Shown one piece after another: positions 1 through 9,120 of a stretch of DNA of 64,000 bases. Both the position numbers and the translations under genes were made by a program. Below the pieces are notes generated by a model. It saw nothing but the letters and a program-made list of their open reading frames with translations. It made no database searches and was not told where the DNA came from. How positions within the stretch are numbered: position 1 is the stretch's first letter; each line of letters opens with the position of its first letter. This DNA is from Nitrospina sp. (GTDB taxonomy: Bacteria; Nitrospinota; Nitrospinia; Nitrospinales; JACRGP01). Location of the stretch: contig JACAVV010000019.1 in the NCBI GenBank assembly GCA_024648695.1, positions 1 to 64,000 of the forward strand, read 5' to 3'.

Positions 1-240
1 TCAAAAAATCCAGGTTGGGACATGGCAGGGTTCCTTTCAAACAGGGGGGAATGCTGTAAAACGCTTAACATACGTATTTTAATTCATTCAATAACTTTTT
101 GCCCTATTTTTAGAGGCACCCTTAAATTTGGTTTTGATATAAACCATTGCGTTTCTTTCCTGCAAGTTTAGCAGATCCCCCGTTGAATCCTAAAAAACAA
201 AATGTTACGATGGAATTTCCGACTTTATAGCTAATTAATC

Positions 241-1032
241 ATGGCAAAAATTTCTTTTAATATCGCATTACTCAGTTATCTGGGCGCTTCCCTTCAATAT
301 TTCTTTTACCTGGTTTACCGACGCAGGGGTCTGCAATTATTGGCTGGTATCACTGTCGCCGTGGGACTATTGGCGCATACGGCCATCATTGCAATTCGTG
401 CCAGGGAAACGGGTCATGGGCCTTACACAACTTCATTTGAAGTGGCCCTGTTCTGTGCCTGGCTTATCGTTGTGGCCTATGGCATTGCTGAGTGGAAATA
501 CCGGATCAAGGATTTGGGTTCATTTGTCATCCCCCTGGTCTTTCTGATATTGCTTTACGCGGCATTTCTATCTAAAGACGCCGCGATGCCTATTCCGGAG
601 TCGGAGGCGCGGTTCTGGCTCACCATGCATCGAACCTTATCCATACTGGGTTATTCCGCATTTGCAATATCCTTTGCGGTAGGATTGATGTACCTGATTC
701 AGGAGCATCAGGTAAAATCGAAAAAACTGGGAATCATGTATTTTCGCATGCCCTCTCTGGAAGTTCTGGATAATTTGAACTTTCAAATCATCGCTATCGG
801 ATTTCCCCTGTTCACTCTGGGGTTTCTCACTGGAGCGGTGTGGAATGTTAAAATGGACATCCCCATTTTTTCCTGGAAATTGGTAAAAACCTTGCCTATG
901 ATCGCGGTTTGGCTCATTTACGGTTTCGTATTTTTTGGCCGCATGACCACGGGTTTGCGCGGCAAAAAGGCCGCTAAAGCTTCCATGGTCGGTTTTGTAG
1001 CGGTGGTTATCACTTATTTTATGCATACTTGA
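241..1032 (+). CDS. CcsA/HemX-like cytochrome c biogenesis membrane protein
   Basis: 263 aa multi-TM protein immediately upstream of hemA; CcsA-like sequence (SLQYFFYLVYRR..., HRTLSILGYSAFAISFAVGLMYLIQE). Confidence 0.8.
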   Translation: MAKISFNIALLSYLGASLQYFFYLVYRRRGLQLLAGITVAVGLLAHTAIIAIRARETGHGPYTTSFEVALFCAWLIVVAYGIAEWKYRIKDLGSFVIPLVFLILLYAAFLSKDAAMPIPESEARFWLTMHRTLSILGYSAFAISFAVGLMYLIQEHQVKSKKLGIMYFRMPSLEVLDNLNFQIIAIGFPLFTLGFLTGAVWNVKMDIPIFSWKLVKTLPMIAVWLIYGFVFFGRMTTGLRGKKAAKASMVGFVAVVITYFMHT

Positions 1033-1037
1033 AGAAC

Positions 1038-2312
1038 ATGGCAGAACCTAATTTAATAGTCGTAGGGGTCAATCATAAATCCACACCGGTGGAAATTCGT
1101 GAGCGTCTGGCTTTCAACCAGGGCAAAATCGAGGATTCCACAGAGCGTTTGGTGAATTTACCGGATATTTCGGAAAATCTCATTATTTCCACCTGCAACC
1201 GCGTGGAAATTTATGCGCGAGTCAGTGATGTTGAAAAGGGGATCGATTTGCTTAAGGGGTTCATATGCGATACCCACGATATGAAAATTCAGGAGTTGGA
1301 CGAGTTTTTTTATTGCTACCGCAATGAGGAAACGGTTGAACATTTGTTCCGTGTTTCTTCTAGTCTCGATTCGATGGTGGTCGGCGAATCGCAGATATTG
1401 GGTCAGGTAAAGGATGCCTATAATCTGGCTCAAACCCTTCGCTCCACCGGCATGGTGCTCAACCAGTTATTTGAAAAAGCTTTCACTGTTGCCAAAAGGG
1501 TGCGCGAAGAAACTCGCATCGCTGAAAGCGCTGTCTCCATCAGTTCCGCCGCAGTTGAGTTGGCGCGTAAAATTTTTGAGAATCTGGAAGAACACACGGT
1601 CATGTTGGTGGGCACCGGTGAAATGGCGGAACTGGCCGCCAAGCACCTGATCTCTTACGGCGTCAAAACCGTTTACGTTGCCAGCAGAACTTACGAACGC
1701 GCGGCGAATCTGGCCAAAACTTTAAACGGATCGGCTCTTGCTTTCGAAAGCTTTAAAAATGAATTGCATCGGGCGGATATTGTCATCAGTTCTACAGCCG
1801 CGCCTAATTTTATCATAGGCAAAGAGATGGTGGAAAAAGCCATCCACCAAAGAAAATACAGCCCAATGTTCCTCATAGATATCGCGGTTCCCAGGGATAT
1901 TGAACCGGAAGTCAACAATGTCGAGGGTGTCTACCTTTACGATATTGATGACCTGCAATCAGTGGTCTCCGCCAATTTAAAGGAACGTGAAAAGGAAGCG
2001 GAAACGGCCCTGGAAATCATTCGTAACGAGGTCACCAAATTTGAATCCTGGATTGAGTCGCTGGACGCTGTACCGACGATTGTGGAACTGCGAAACCGGG
2101 CCGAAACCATACGAAAGCTGGAAGTTGAAAAAGCGATGACGCGCCTTGGCCACTTGTCGGAGGATGATAAAAACACGATTGAGTATCTCACAACTTCAAT
2201 CGTTAACAAAATCTTACATAAACCAACGGTTAATCTTAAAAAACAAACCCGTATGCAGGAAGGTCATGTTTATTTGAAGGCAATTCGACATCTCTTTCAT
2301 CTGGACGACTGA
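1038..2312 (+). CDS. hemA: Glutamyl-tRNA reductase
   Basis: VGVNHKSTPVEIRERLAF, STCNRVEIYA, GESQILGQVKDAY motifs; ATG at 1038 preferred to the TTG at 1029 in the ORF track. Confidence 0.95.
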   Translation: MAEPNLIVVGVNHKSTPVEIRERLAFNQGKIEDSTERLVNLPDISENLIISTCNRVEIYARVSDVEKGIDLLKGFICDTHDMKIQELDEFFYCYRNEETVEHLFRVSSSLDSMVVGESQILGQVKDAYNLAQTLRSTGMVLNQLFEKAFTVAKRVREETRIAESAVSISSAAVELARKIFENLEEHTVMLVGTGEMAELAAKHLISYGVKTVYVASRTYERAANLAKTLNGSALAFESFKNELHRADIVISSTAAPNFIIGKEMVEKAIHQRKYSPMFLIDIAVPRDIEPEVNNVEGVYLYDIDDLQSVVSANLKEREKEAETALEIIRNEVTKFESWIESLDAVPTIVELRNRAETIRKLEVEKAMTRLGHLSEDDKNTIEYLTTSIVNKILHKPTVNLKKQTRMQEGHVYLKAIRHLFHLDD

Positions 2313-2389
2313 ACGACTCTAAGGAACCTGCTTCTCGGTGTTTCGTTCTTAGCGAATTTAAAATGCAAAAATTTAGAAAAACGACCGAA

Positions 2390-2540
2390 CGTCATTCTGA
2401 ACGAAGTGAAGAATCTCTTGTTGAATATCAACCTTGAATCTAAACTGGGTTACCCTCATATAATAATCTTTCCTGATAATAAAAACGCTTTACTGGTAAA
2501 AATATTTCACCAGAGATCCTTCACTTCGTTCAAGATGACG
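2390..2540. repeat. MITE/REP-like inverted repeat element with 28-bp arms
   Basis: Left arm cgtcattctgaacgaagtgaagaatctc (2390-2417); right arm gagatccttcacttcgttcaagatgacg (2513-2540); 25/28 complementary. Confidence 0.75.
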
Positions 2541-2688
2541 TTCTGGGCTTTTACCGATAGCTTAAATTCATACTATGCTTAAAAAAGTTTATTCCTTAAC
2601 TAACGCGGATAAAGTTATCTGAATTCAAACATTAAATTCACGTGGCAAGGACCTTCATAATATTATTTATGGGGAATTAAATCCACTG

Positions 2689-3654
2689 ATGGGATCAAAC
2701 ATGGAACTGGAAATAGAAGTCATTCGCATTGGAACCCGAAAGAGCCCTTTGGCCCTGTGGCAGGCAAACTGGATTAAATCGCAATTGGAGGAGCTTCACC
2801 CAAATTTGAAGGTTGAGCTTGTTTTGATCACCACAACAGGCGATAAAATTCAGGATGCACCCTTGGCGAAAATTGGCGGCAAAGGTTTGTTCGTCAAGGA
2901 AATTGAAGAGGCGCTCATTCGCAAGGAAATTGATTTGGCCGTGCACAGCATGAAAGATGTTCCTATCAAACTTCCCCAGGGACTTGAAATCGGGGTCATC
3001 ACAGAGCGGGAAGATCCGCATGATGCGCTGATCTCGAAAAACAACATCAAGCTGGCTGATTTGCCCAAGGGGGCGCGTGTGGGTACCGGTAGCCTGCGTC
3101 GTTCCACACAACTCAAGGCCTACCGTCCCGACCTGAAAATCGTTCCTCTACGAGGTAACGTGGATACCCGCCTAAAAAAGCTGGATACCGAAAACCTCGA
3201 CGCCGTTATCCTTGCGAAAGCGGGGCTCATACGATTGGGCAAAGCCGACATCATTTCGGAAACCATTGGTATTGATGTCCTTCTTCCCGCAATGGGACAG
3301 GGTGCCGTTGGAATTGAAACGAGAACCTACGATGTGGAGGTCATGGAAGCCTTGATCCATTTGGACCACGAAGAGACCCACCTGCAACTGGACACAGAAC
3401 GTGCCTTTCTTAAAGTTTTGGGCGGCGGATGCCAGGTCCCTATAGGAGCCCATGCTGTATTGAATGAGGAAGAAATCACTTTTAAAGCATTGGTGTCCAA
3501 CCTGGATGGAAAAACCATCCTTCGATCACAATCCACCGGTTCGAAATGGGAAGCCGAAAAAATAGGCTACAACGTCGGCCAGGATCTTCTAAAACAAGGG
3601 GCGGACAAAATCCTCGAAGAAGTCTATTCCTCCTTAGATGGGGAACACCCCTAA
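2689..3654 (+). CDS. hemC: Hydroxymethylbilane synthase (porphobilinogen deaminase)
   Basis: IRIGTRKSPLALWQA, VHSMKDVP, GTGSLRR, GGGCQVPIGAHA motifs; alternative start at 2701. Confidence 0.95.
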   Translation: MGSNMELEIEVIRIGTRKSPLALWQANWIKSQLEELHPNLKVELVLITTTGDKIQDAPLAKIGGKGLFVKEIEEALIRKEIDLAVHSMKDVPIKLPQGLEIGVITEREDPHDALISKNNIKLADLPKGARVGTGSLRRSTQLKAYRPDLKIVPLRGNVDTRLKKLDTENLDAVILAKAGLIRLGKADIISETIGIDVLLPAMGQGAVGIETRTYDVEVMEALIHLDHEETHLQLDTERAFLKVLGGGCQVPIGAHAVLNEEEITFKALVSNLDGKTILRSQSTGSKWEAEKIGYNVGQDLLKQGADKILEEVYSSLDGEHP

Positions 3655-3787
3655 GCCATAGAAAATGAGCAACCCGGTAAAAAGGGGTTTCAGCTGGATT
3701 TCATTGCCTTTTTTTTCTTTCCTTTTAAGAATAGGAAGCATTGAATATAAAGAAGGCTGTTTTAATGGCATAATGGTTGTATTAACC

Positions 3788-3800
3788 GAGGTTAAACCTC
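3788..3800. promoter_or_regulatory. Palindrome GAGGTT-A-AACCTC, candidate operator
   Basis: Perfect 13-nt inverted repeat 60 bp upstream of the ORF at 3860; its 11-nt core recurs at 8128-8138. Confidence 0.35.
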
Positions 3801-3859
3801 AATTCCAGAGCCAAATCGAATTGAAGCTAAATTTTTAATATCAAATCAGGAGATACATT

Positions 3860-4165
3860 ATGTGGGAATTAGTCCGTAAATCCATGTTGGCCGGTGTTGG
3901 TTTCACTGTTATGGGCAAAGAAAAAGTGGAGGCCATGATCGATCAACTTGTCCAACAGACCGACGTTTCTGAAGAAGAAGGTAAAAAATTTCTGAACGAA
4001 ATGAAGGAGGCCGCCGATGGCGCTCGCCAGGATATGGAAAATAAAATCAAGGATGCCATTCAGGAGCGACTGGAAAAGCTGGAAGTAGCCACAAAGAATG
4101 ATGTGAATGCATTGGCCGCTCGCGTTGAAGCATTGGAAAAGAAACTGGAATCCGGAGGAAACTAA
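3860..4165 (+). CDS. Phasin-like / UbiK-like small helical coiled-coil protein
   Basis: 101 aa, Met start with upstream aggag; C-terminal coiled coil KNDVNALAARVEALEKKLESG; 3 nt upstream of ubiB. Confidence 0.6.
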   Translation: MWELVRKSMLAGVGFTVMGKEKVEAMIDQLVQQTDVSEEEGKKFLNEMKEAADGARQDMENKIKDAIQERLEKLEVATKNDVNALAARVEALEKKLESGGN

Positions 4166-4168
4166 CTT

Positions 4169-5872
4169 TTGTCCTTGCTAAAACTCTGGTTTCTTGAGCG
4201 TCCCTATCGGCATGTCCAGCGATATCGAGATATTTTAGCCGTCCTGTTTCGCTATGGCTTCGCCGATCTGGTGGAAAGTCTGGGTATCGAGAATTATATC
4301 GATGTCGGCTTTAAAGCCATTGCTTTCAACCGTAAAGAAAAGCTGGAAAACTATTCTCGTGCCGAACGGTTTCGCATGGCTTTAGAAGAATTGGGACCCA
4401 CCTTCATTAAGTTTGGCCAAATCCTTTCAACTCGTTCCGACCTGCTTCCCAAAGACTTTATTTTTGAATTAGAAAAATTGCAGGACGACGTTCGCCCCTT
4501 CCCTTTTGCTCAGGTAAAAGAAATCGTCGAAAGAGAGTTGGAATCTTCTATCAGCGACAATTTTCTGGAGTTCGAAGAAACTGCCTTAGCCTCGGCGTCG
4601 CTGGGACAAGTGCACCGGGCCAGATTAAAAGACGGTTTGCAAGTGGCAGTTAAAGTGCAACGTCCGGAAATTCAATTGACGGTTGAAACGGACATGGAAA
4701 TCATGCTCCACATCGCGACTTTGATGGAAGACCACGTAGATTTTCTTGCCCGTTATGGTCCAGTTCGCATCGTCAATGAAATGACCTACACATTGGAGAA
4801 AGAACTCGATTACCAGGTCGAGGCCGCCCATATCAACCGATTCGGCCAACTGTTGAAGAATGAGCCGATCGTTTATATTCCCAGAGTTCACTCCGCATTA
4901 ACTACGGAAAAAGTGCTTACCATGGAGTACATCAGCGGCAAGTCTGCGTCCGATCCGGAAAGCTGGGATTTGAACCAGGAAAACAAAAAGCAACTCGCCG
5001 ACAACCTGTTTGAATTGATCATGAAGCAGGTATTTGAGTTTGGATTTTTTCATGCCGACCTGCATCCGGGAAACATTTTCTTTCTGGAAAAAAATGTAAT
5101 CTGTTTTCTTGATTTCGGAATGATGGGTCGAATTGACCGCAAAACCCGTGAAGATTTCGCCGACCTGGTTATGGCCGTTTCGTCACGCGATGAAGTAGCC
5201 GCGTCCCAGTCACTGATCCGGCTCACGCACACGGATCCTGAAGACGATGAACCCGATCCGATCACACTGCAACGCGACGCGGCCGACTTTATGGACCGGC
5301 ATATCTATCGTCCATTAAAGGAAGTCGATATGGGTTTATTGTTGCAGGATATTATGGGAATGATATCGCGTTACAAATTACGGTTTTCTCCAAGTCTGTA
5401 TACAATGCTTCGGTCAATAAGCGCAGTAGAAACCCTGAGCAAAACCCTCAACCCTGATTTCGATGTGGTTTCCCAGGCCGCACCTTATGTTCAGAAAGTG
5501 CAATTGCAACGGATCAGCCCAAAGCGAATTTATGGTGAGCTGTTTAAATCTGGAATGGATTTTATTCAGCTTTTAAAAGACATCCCTGGTGAAACACGTG
5601 AATTGTTAACCGAAGCAAGACGTGGAAAATTAAAACTCGAATTTAAACATCAGAATCTGGACTCCCTTGTAAACACCTATGATCGAAGCAGTAAAAGGAT
5701 TTCCTTCGCTGTCGTCCTCGCATCCCTTATAGTCGGCTCTGCCCTGATGGTATTGGCAGATGTGCCACCCAAATTTTACGAAATTCCGATCATCGGTTTG
5801 CTCGGTTTTTTGCTTGCCGGCGTGATGGGATTCTGGTTATTGATAGTCATCATACGTCGTGGGGGGATGTAA
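4169..5872 (+). CDS. ubiB: UbiB/AarF/ABC1-family atypical kinase
   Basis: LGPTFIKFGQILSTRSDLLP, ALASASLGQVHRARLKDG, HADLHPGN, LDFGMMG motifs; C-terminal TM helices; TTG start. Confidence 0.9.
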   Translation: MSLLKLWFLERPYRHVQRYRDILAVLFRYGFADLVESLGIENYIDVGFKAIAFNRKEKLENYSRAERFRMALEELGPTFIKFGQILSTRSDLLPKDFIFELEKLQDDVRPFPFAQVKEIVERELESSISDNFLEFEETALASASLGQVHRARLKDGLQVAVKVQRPEIQLTVETDMEIMLHIATLMEDHVDFLARYGPVRIVNEMTYTLEKELDYQVEAAHINRFGQLLKNEPIVYIPRVHSALTTEKVLTMEYISGKSASDPESWDLNQENKKQLADNLFELIMKQVFEFGFFHADLHPGNIFFLEKNVICFLDFGMMGRIDRKTREDFADLVMAVSSRDEVAASQSLIRLTHTDPEDDEPDPITLQRDAADFMDRHIYRPLKEVDMGLLLQDIMGMISRYKLRFSPSLYTMLRSISAVETLSKTLNPDFDVVSQAAPYVQKVQLQRISPKRIYGELFKSGMDFIQLLKDIPGETRELLTEARRGKLKLEFKHQNLDSLVNTYDRSSKRISFAVVLASLIVGSALMVLADVPPKFYEIPIIGLLGFLLAGVMGFWLLIVIIRRGGM

Positions 5873-6042
5873 TCAAATTCTCATTCTTTCACTGTAAAGA
5901 AAATTCAGTTTTGAACGGATATTTGACTATAAAGTTGCCATTGGTCCTATGAGCAATAAAAAAGAAATAAATTGACCTTGGACTTTAAATTTGCGTTTCA
6001 AATAAATATAATGATTTTTTCAAATGATTTTTGGAGTTTACC

Positions 6043-6339
6043 TTGTTCAAAGAGCGCAACAATCAATTTTCAGTAGAATGCCAAACCAAACAGGCCAATA
6101 ACTGTATCCAATTTGGCGAGTATTGCGACAGCGAAGAAGAAGCTATAGATTGGGTAGAAGACGAATGTTGGATCAACTCGGGTGAAGGTTGGATTTGCAT
6201 CCGATGCCATGAATATTTCATGAGCAATCTTTACAAAATCCGGGTTGAAAAAGGAGTAAAAAAAGAAGAGGCTAAAACGAAAAAGAAAGATGACGAAGAC
6301 GGAACCGAATTATTCAAAGGAATAGAAACGGTATTGTAA
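6043..6339 (+). CDS. Hypothetical small Cys-rich protein
   Basis: About 98 aa; TTG start at 6043 preceded by a ttggag SD-like sequence; several Cys including WICIRCHEYF. Confidence 0.5.
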   Translation: MFKERNNQFSVECQTKQANNCIQFGEYCDSEEEAIDWVEDECWINSGEGWICIRCHEYFMSNLYKIRVEKGVKKEEAKTKKKDDEDGTELFKGIETVL

Positions 6340-6554
6340 CCGACTCTTGTCTTTGGAACTGGCAAACTAAAAAGTTTTTTCCGTTGAGTTCAAAAGCCTG
6401 TTGGTAACTTAAAAAGGTTGGAACCCAAAATGAAAGTTGCCATTCCCAGGTGACCTCGTCCTCCGCAAAGGAGTGAAGGCTACGAGAGAAACCCAGAAGC
6501 AAATAGTTGAGGCCTCGAAAGACATCAGCCATTTCCCCCGGCTTGGGAAGGTAG

Positions 6555-6628
6555 TGGCGGTGCAGGGACTTGAACCCCGGACACTACGGATATGAACCGT
6601 ATGCTCTAACCAGCTGAGCTACACCGCC
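6555..6628 (-). tRNA. tRNA-Met (CAT), elongator-type
   Basis: RC GGCGGTGTAGCTCAGCTGGTTAGAGCATACGGTTCATATCCGTAGTGTCCGGGGTTCAAGTCCCTGCACCGCCA folds as a cloverleaf; anticodon CAT; CCA not encoded; tRNA-Ile2 cannot be excluded. Confidence 0.92.
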
Positions 6629-6731
6629 TTATTTGGTTTTTTAGGATTTGTTGCTACAGTACTTCGGCAAGAACCACGAAGTGTACCCTTTCAATAATTC
6701 CCTGTCAATAGTAGAAATACTTCAAAACTCT

Positions 6732-8102
6732 TCAGGCATTTAAACCTGTTTGGTTTTTCCATTTGCGAACGTCTTTCATATATTTTTCCCGATCCATTTC
6801 TTCATTTGCCGGAAATACCTGCATCAAGGGTTGAGGAAACTTTTTGTCCTGGGAAAAGTATTCGTAATGGCCCTGGTCCACCTTGTAGATGTTGTTAAAG
6901 GTGCGAAATTGGGCGGAAGCTCCTACGAAATCCCAGTTGGTGGTTTTGTTGATCAATCCGTACAACTCCGAGCACCCTATCCCCTCGTAAAGATTGAGCC
7001 GTTCTGCCGGTTGTTTTACCACTTTTGGTTCCTGTCCAAAATCGACACTCCAGATTTCTGATCCGTCCTGACCAAAAACTTCCAGTTGGTACCCTAATCG
7101 CCAATGGAACCAGGCGTCGGACAATTCGCATTTTTCCAGTTTTGATGCCAATTCATTTTCAATAAACTCAGTAACGGCCTGCCTTTCTTTATCATGCTGT
7201 TCCGGGTCTTCAGTGAGTGTGCGGATGGAAGGCACTCCAGAAACGGGATTGAACATGGTTCTTTCCTTTTTGTTTTCAACCGTGCGTACAAAATCTGAGG
7301 CCTGAGAGTGAATGTTCGCCCCTTGTGGGGTGATTTCGGCAACGTCTCCCGAAATGAACAAACTCGATTTTACCTCAGGTGCAAACTCTTTCATATCTTT
7401 AAGAAACTGATCCGGTTGGGTGGGAAAAACAAAATGGTTCAGAAATTCAAATTTGTCCACATACCGTTCTCCGGCAGATCCCGGGACAATGAACTTTGGC
7501 CGTAAAGCTCCTACCACCTGAAGAAAGGAGTGGTACTCCTGAAACGGTAGTTGACAGGGTTTATGAAAGGCGTAATGCTGTTCCAGAAGAGGCTGAAACC
7601 GAACATGGGCAAAGTCGAGTTGGCCGTACAAATTGATTATATACTTTACAATTTCCGGGGTCACAATTGTGTCTACCTGATTCCACACGGTCACTTCCCC
7701 GTCATGAATCAATAGCCCATGCTCCGGATAGGAGTCCTGCGTGATGGATGGGGTTGGGGTTAATGTTAAATCCTTAAACTTGATCGGTTCGAAATCCTCA
7801 ACTATTTTTACATTAGTGAATTCCAGTTCCTGCAAACATTCCAGCATCACGTTATCCTTTGGAGCCAGCAATTTTAAATCTTTCGGAAGGGTGGCCAATG
7901 TTCGAATATCAAAATGATCCTGGTGGCGGTGAGAGAGGTACAAGATATCCACTGGTGGCATTTTATCGCGGTCCAGCTCCATGGTCGGGTAATACAAATT
8001 GATATCTTCAAAATGGATATCGAACAAGCAGGGATCGGTTAATAAGGTGGTTTCTTTAGATTGAATCAACAGACAGGCATGGCCGATCAAGGTTATTTTC
8101 AT
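6732..8102 (-). CDS. MBL-fold metallo-hydrolase with extra C-terminal domain
   Basis: MKITLIGHACLLIQ, LLTDPCLF, YLSHRHQDHFD metal-binding motif; 456 aa. Confidence 0.8.
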   Translation of the reverse strand: MKITLIGHACLLIQSKETTLLTDPCLFDIHFEDINLYYPTMELDRDKMPPVDILYLSHRHQDHFDIRTLATLPKDLKLLAPKDNVMLECLQELEFTNVKIVEDFEPIKFKDLTLTPTPSITQDSYPEHGLLIHDGEVTVWNQVDTIVTPEIVKYIINLYGQLDFAHVRFQPLLEQHYAFHKPCQLPFQEYHSFLQVVGALRPKFIVPGSAGERYVDKFEFLNHFVFPTQPDQFLKDMKEFAPEVKSSLFISGDVAEITPQGANIHSQASDFVRTVENKKERTMFNPVSGVPSIRTLTEDPEQHDKERQAVTEFIENELASKLEKCELSDAWFHWRLGYQLEVFGQDGSEIWSVDFGQEPKVVKQPAERLNLYEGIGCSELYGLINKTTNWDFVGASAQFRTFNNIYKVDQGHYEYFSQDKKFPQPLMQVFPANEEMDREKYMKDVRKWKNQTGLNA

Positions 8103-8126
8103 AATAGTATCGCTTTGAAGACAGAG

Positions 8127-8139
8127 CAGGTTAAACCTG
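8127..8139. promoter_or_regulatory. Palindrome CAGGTT-A-AACCTG, candidate operator
   Basis: Perfect 13-nt inverted repeat just upstream of the minus-strand start at 8102; near-copy AGATTAAACCT at 8172-8182. Confidence 0.35.
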
Positions 8140-8201
8140 GAGGAAACACACCTACACCAAAAATATTGGGAAGATTAAACCTGCTGGTAATTTAATAAAA
8201 G

Positions 8202-8290
8202 TATTCTCGGGGCCATGGCCCTTAAATTTAGATCCAACAAGATAAAACAAATTCCCGGGATTGACAATATTTCATTATTCCCCGAGAATA
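8202..8290. repeat. 11-bp inverted repeat tattctcgggg...ccccgagaata enclosing palindrome gggccatggccc
   Basis: Arms 8202-8212 and 8280-8290 are perfectly complementary; internal palindrome at 8210-8221. Confidence 0.5.
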
Positions 8291-8340
8291 AATTAGCCTG
8301 TAAACATATAATAATTATCCAAGAAGGAAACCCAACGACT

Positions 8341-8901
8341 ATGATGGAAGACCACTCAGATTCGAGCAATTTGGAACAAACCGTTACATTTGAAGAAGGC
8401 AAGCCCTGTCCCGTTAAAATCAAAGGACATGGTGGAGGATTGTCCATCTCATCCGGTGGAGACGCCTTATTGATTGGAGCCTTTCCGCACCCTTCGCAAG
8501 CGCAGATAGAGGCATGGACTGGTGAATGGCGGATCAAGTTGTTCAGCGATTCCGAGTTCCCTGCAATTCCCATGTTTGCTGTTGGCAGTGAAGACTGGAT
8601 TCTGGAAACGCCTTGCAACCCTGCCAGTATGGAACAGGAAGCTCCCGGGTTTTCGGAAGCGCTTTATGCACGGGAAGAGGTGGAGATGCTTGCTGTTTTG
8701 GTTGATAGTGAAACGGGAATCGTTAGAAAAATCACTACCGTTCCCCTTTCAGAAATGCTCATTGAGCGACTGGTGATCTCCTGGAATCCATTCCGCTTTG
8801 GAGACCAGTACACAAAAACATATAACGAGGAAGAGTTTGGTCAACGTATTCAGGAAATTTACAAAAAACCCTCAAGAGAATTATGGAACGCTTCCTGGTA
8901 A
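8341..8901 (+). CDS. Hypothetical protein
   Basis: ATGATGGAAGACC start preceded by ccaagaaggaa; 8215 start in the ORF track is less likely because it lies in the inverted repeat region. Confidence 0.6.
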   Translation: MMEDHSDSSNLEQTVTFEEGKPCPVKIKGHGGGLSISSGGDALLIGAFPHPSQAQIEAWTGEWRIKLFSDSEFPAIPMFAVGSEDWILETPCNPASMEQEAPGFSEALYAREEVEMLAVLVDSETGIVRKITTVPLSEMLIERLVISWNPFRFGDQYTKTYNEEEFGQRIQEIYKKPSRELWNASW

Positions 8902-8956
8902 TACGCTCTCATTTCAGTGAGGGGAACCGAACCTCAACCCAATATGGCCAATACCT

Positions 8957-9076
8957 TCAATAAAAATCTTCATAATCCAGGATAAATAGGCCTAAACTTG
9001 GGCCAATCACAACCAAAAAAAATATGATCACAATGGAAACAAATAAAATTATCAAGATATCATTAGAAGAACCCAT
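8957..9076 (-). CDS. Small membrane protein, 39 aa, paralog B of a tandem pair
   Basis: MGSSNDILIILFVSIVIIFFLVVIGPSLGLFILDYEDFY; 21/38 identical to the neighbouring ORF with synonymous codon differences. Confidence 0.75.
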   Translation of the reverse strand: MGSSNDILIILFVSIVIIFFLVVIGPSLGLFILDYEDFY

Positions 9077-9120
9077 TAAACATTAAGTCCCAATAGAATA
9101 ATTACTTTTTCCTATCCTGA

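Noticed and set aside
637-1026. Numerous antisense ORFs over conserved genes (such as 637-1026, 2695-3111, 47894-48628, 49037-49663)
   Set aside because: Lie entirely opposite well-supported conserved genes; no RBS or recognisable domains
6314-6532. 72-aa minus-strand ORF downstream of tRNA-Met
   Set aside because: SD-like GGGGG too close to ATG, unconvincing composition, and it overlaps the 3' end of the plus-strand gene; small hairpins only
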